NCBI RefSeq assembly: GCF_001938565.1
Contig: NZ_MSYM01000013.1
Location: 683,496-747,495, forward strand
Direction of reading: 5' to 3'
DNA length: 64,000 nt
Origin: Rhodoferax antarcticus ANT.BR
GTDB taxonomy: Bacteria > Pseudomonadota > Gammaproteobacteria > Burkholderiales > Burkholderiaceae_C
The notes beneath the pieces are model-generated. The model saw nothing but the letters and a program-made list of their open reading frames with translations, had not been told where the DNA came from and did not search any database. This document shows positions 60,266 to 64,000 of the stretch, one piece after another (position 1 is the stretch's first letter; every line of letters starts with the position of its first letter). The translations under genes and the position numbers were made by a program.

Positions 60266-61267
60266 ATGCAACCCCAGATTCTTGTTGAACCCCAGCGATG
60301 GCGCATGTCGGTGGCTCCGATGCTCGATTGGACAGACCGACACTGTCGCTACTTTCACCGTCTACTGTCTCACCACGCCTTGCTCTACACCGAGATGGTG
60401 ACCACCGGCGCGCTGATTCACGGCGATGTGGCGCGCCATCTACGCTTCAATGCCGAAGAGCAACCCGTGGCACTGCAACTCGGTGGCAGCGAACCGGCTG
60501 ACCTGGCGCACTGTGCCCGCCTGGGTGCCCAGTGGGGCTACGCGGAGATCAACTTGAATTGCGGTTGCCCCAGCGAACGCGTGCAGCGCGGTGCGTTTGG
60601 CGCCTGCCTGATGGCTGAGCCGCAACTGGTGGCAGATGGCGTCAAGGCCATGGTCGATGCGGTGTCTGTGCCGGTGACCGTCAAACACCGGATCGGCATT
60701 GACCAGGTAGAGAACTATGATTTTGTTCGGGATTTCGTCGGTACGGTGAGTCAGGCGGGTTGCCACACCTTCATCGTGCATGCCCGCAACGCCTGGCTCA
60801 AAGGCCTGAGCCCAAAAGACAATCGTGAGATTCCGCCGCTGCGCTACGACTGGGCTTACCGCCTGAAACGCGATTTTCCTGAGCTAGTGATTGTGCTCAA
60901 CGGCGGCGTAACCTCCACCGAACAGGTGCAGGCGCATCTGACGCAGCTCGATGGGGTCATGCTGGGCCGCGAGGCGTACCACAACCCGTGGTGGCTCAGT
61001 CAGTGGGACAGCGCGTTTTTTGCTGCTGCCCCCAAAGGTGAGCTAACACGTGAATCGGTGGAGCAGCAGATGGTGGACTACATGGCGCGTGAACTGGCGG
61101 CATTTGGCACCACCTGGCCTTCAATAGCCCGGCACATGCTGGGCTTGCGGCATGGTTTGCCTGGCGCGCGCCACTGGCGTCGCGTCTGGAGCGATCACAG
61201 CCTGAAAGCCTTGCCGCCGGCTCAGGTCATGGCGCTGGCACACGGCCCTGATTTATACGAAAAATAG
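60266..61267 (+). CDS. dusA: tRNA-dihydrouridine(20/20a) synthase
   Basis: 333 residues. VAPMLDWTDRHCRYFHRLLSHHALLYTEMV is the DusA start, catalytic Cys in INLNCGCPSERVQRGAFGACLM, then KHRIGID, VHARNAWLKGLSPKDNREIPPL and VMLGREAYHNPWW. The stop TAG belongs to a dispersed repeat that begins at its last codons. Second dus gene in the window (dusC at 18302). Confidence 0.95.
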   Translation: MQPQILVEPQRWRMSVAPMLDWTDRHCRYFHRLLSHHALLYTEMVTTGALIHGDVARHLRFNAEEQPVALQLGGSEPADLAHCARLGAQWGYAEINLNCGCPSERVQRGAFGACLMAEPQLVADGVKAMVDAVSVPVTVKHRIGIDQVENYDFVRDFVGTVSQAGCHTFIVHARNAWLKGLSPKDNREIPPLRYDWAYRLKRDFPELVIVLNGGVTSTEQVQAHLTQLDGVMLGREAYHNPWWLSQWDSAFFAAAPKGELTRESVEQQMVDYMARELAAFGTTWPSIARHMLGLRHGLPGARHWRRVWSDHSLKALPPAQVMALAHGPDLYEK

Positions 61268-61309
61268 GTCTCTAGCCCTTGATATGCTTGCGTAAGTAGC
61301 TATTTATAA
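61261..61309 (+). repeat. Dispersed palindromic repeat, copy 11 (end of dusA)
   Basis: aaaataggtctctagccctt then gcgtaagtagctatttataa. It includes the dusA stop codon. Confidence 0.85.
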
Positions 61310-61533
61310 AATAGCAAATGGTGGTCAATCGATTATGACAATCCAACGCTTGGTGACCTGCCTGTTGGTTTCGGGAATCGCGGGGGGGGGCATTTCTGGC
61401 TTTTCGTCACCGTCACCCGCTGCGCTAAGCGCCATCGGCAATAGGTCAGGCAAGTTATCATGCCGCAGCCGTGAAAGCCAGCCGGTGACAGGCTGAAGCC
61501 CTCCTTGTTTACAGCCCAGACATTTCCCCACCC

Positions 61534-64000
<2,467 letters not shown>

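Overview
The window is a high-GC chromosomal segment of a betaproteobacterium. Gene content points to Burkholderiales, most likely Comamonadaceae near Rhodoferax/Polaromonas: a phasin, cbb3 oxidase with CcoI/CcoS, a DUF3579 gene next to argDF, a small Trp-rich TIGR04438-type protein, DUF3422, and Comamonadaceae-style dispersed palindromic repeats. The genus is an inference from these features; no database was searched.

Layout. 1-2306: a small Cys protein and dsbB, convergent with argA. 2307-4990 is an accessory patch: an AT-rich beta carbonic anhydrase, a frameshifted parDE-like toxin-antitoxin pair, a HEPN-like fragment, an IS110 transposase fragment and a long inverted repeat. 4990-11000: hrpA (carrying three kinds of in-frame repeat insertion), a BLUF photoreceptor and a flavin monooxygenase. 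11100-13582: feoA-feoB plus a small Cys-rich protein. 13663-17681: an HDOD pair, argF-argD and DUF3579. 17716-22996: SRPBCC protein, dusC, clpS-clpA and a phasin. 23629-26999: a two-gene CHAT-protease/metallo-beta-lactamase locus. 26993-34472: a complete N-type ATPase operon (atpDCQRBEFAG, minus strand) followed by an HPF/RaiA-family gene. The far side of that operon carries the decayed 3' end of a second metallo-beta-lactamase gene. 34881-45978: dinG, DUF3422, methyltransferase, cytochrome c, ilvD, lgt, enoyl-CoA hydratase and a malonyl-CoA synthetase-like ligase. 46195-50990: a large hybrid histidine kinase, an HD-GYP response regulator and a universal stress protein. 51069-60166: the microaerobic respiration block ccoI-ccoS-ccoN-O-Q-P-fixH-like, fnr, hemN and a TauE/DsbD-like membrane protein, with good FNR boxes before ccoN and hemN and one before fnr. 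60266-64000: dusA and the first part of smc.

How it fits together. The cco/fnr/hemN block is a coherent low-oxygen module: Fnr senses oxygen, cbb3 is the high-affinity oxidase, CcoI supplies copper and HemN makes haem without oxygen. FeoAB (ferrous iron) would serve the same lifestyle. The N-ATPase is a second, laterally mobile rotary ATPase and has no separate delta gene.

Most unusual: a roughly 50 bp imperfect palindromic repeat occurs about eleven times, six times between or at the ends of genes and five times inside genes with the reading frame kept (hrpA, argF, the CHAT gene, the enoyl-CoA hydratase and the hybrid kinase). The CHAT/MBL pair and its relation to the N-ATPase island are the best candidate for an undescribed conflict system.
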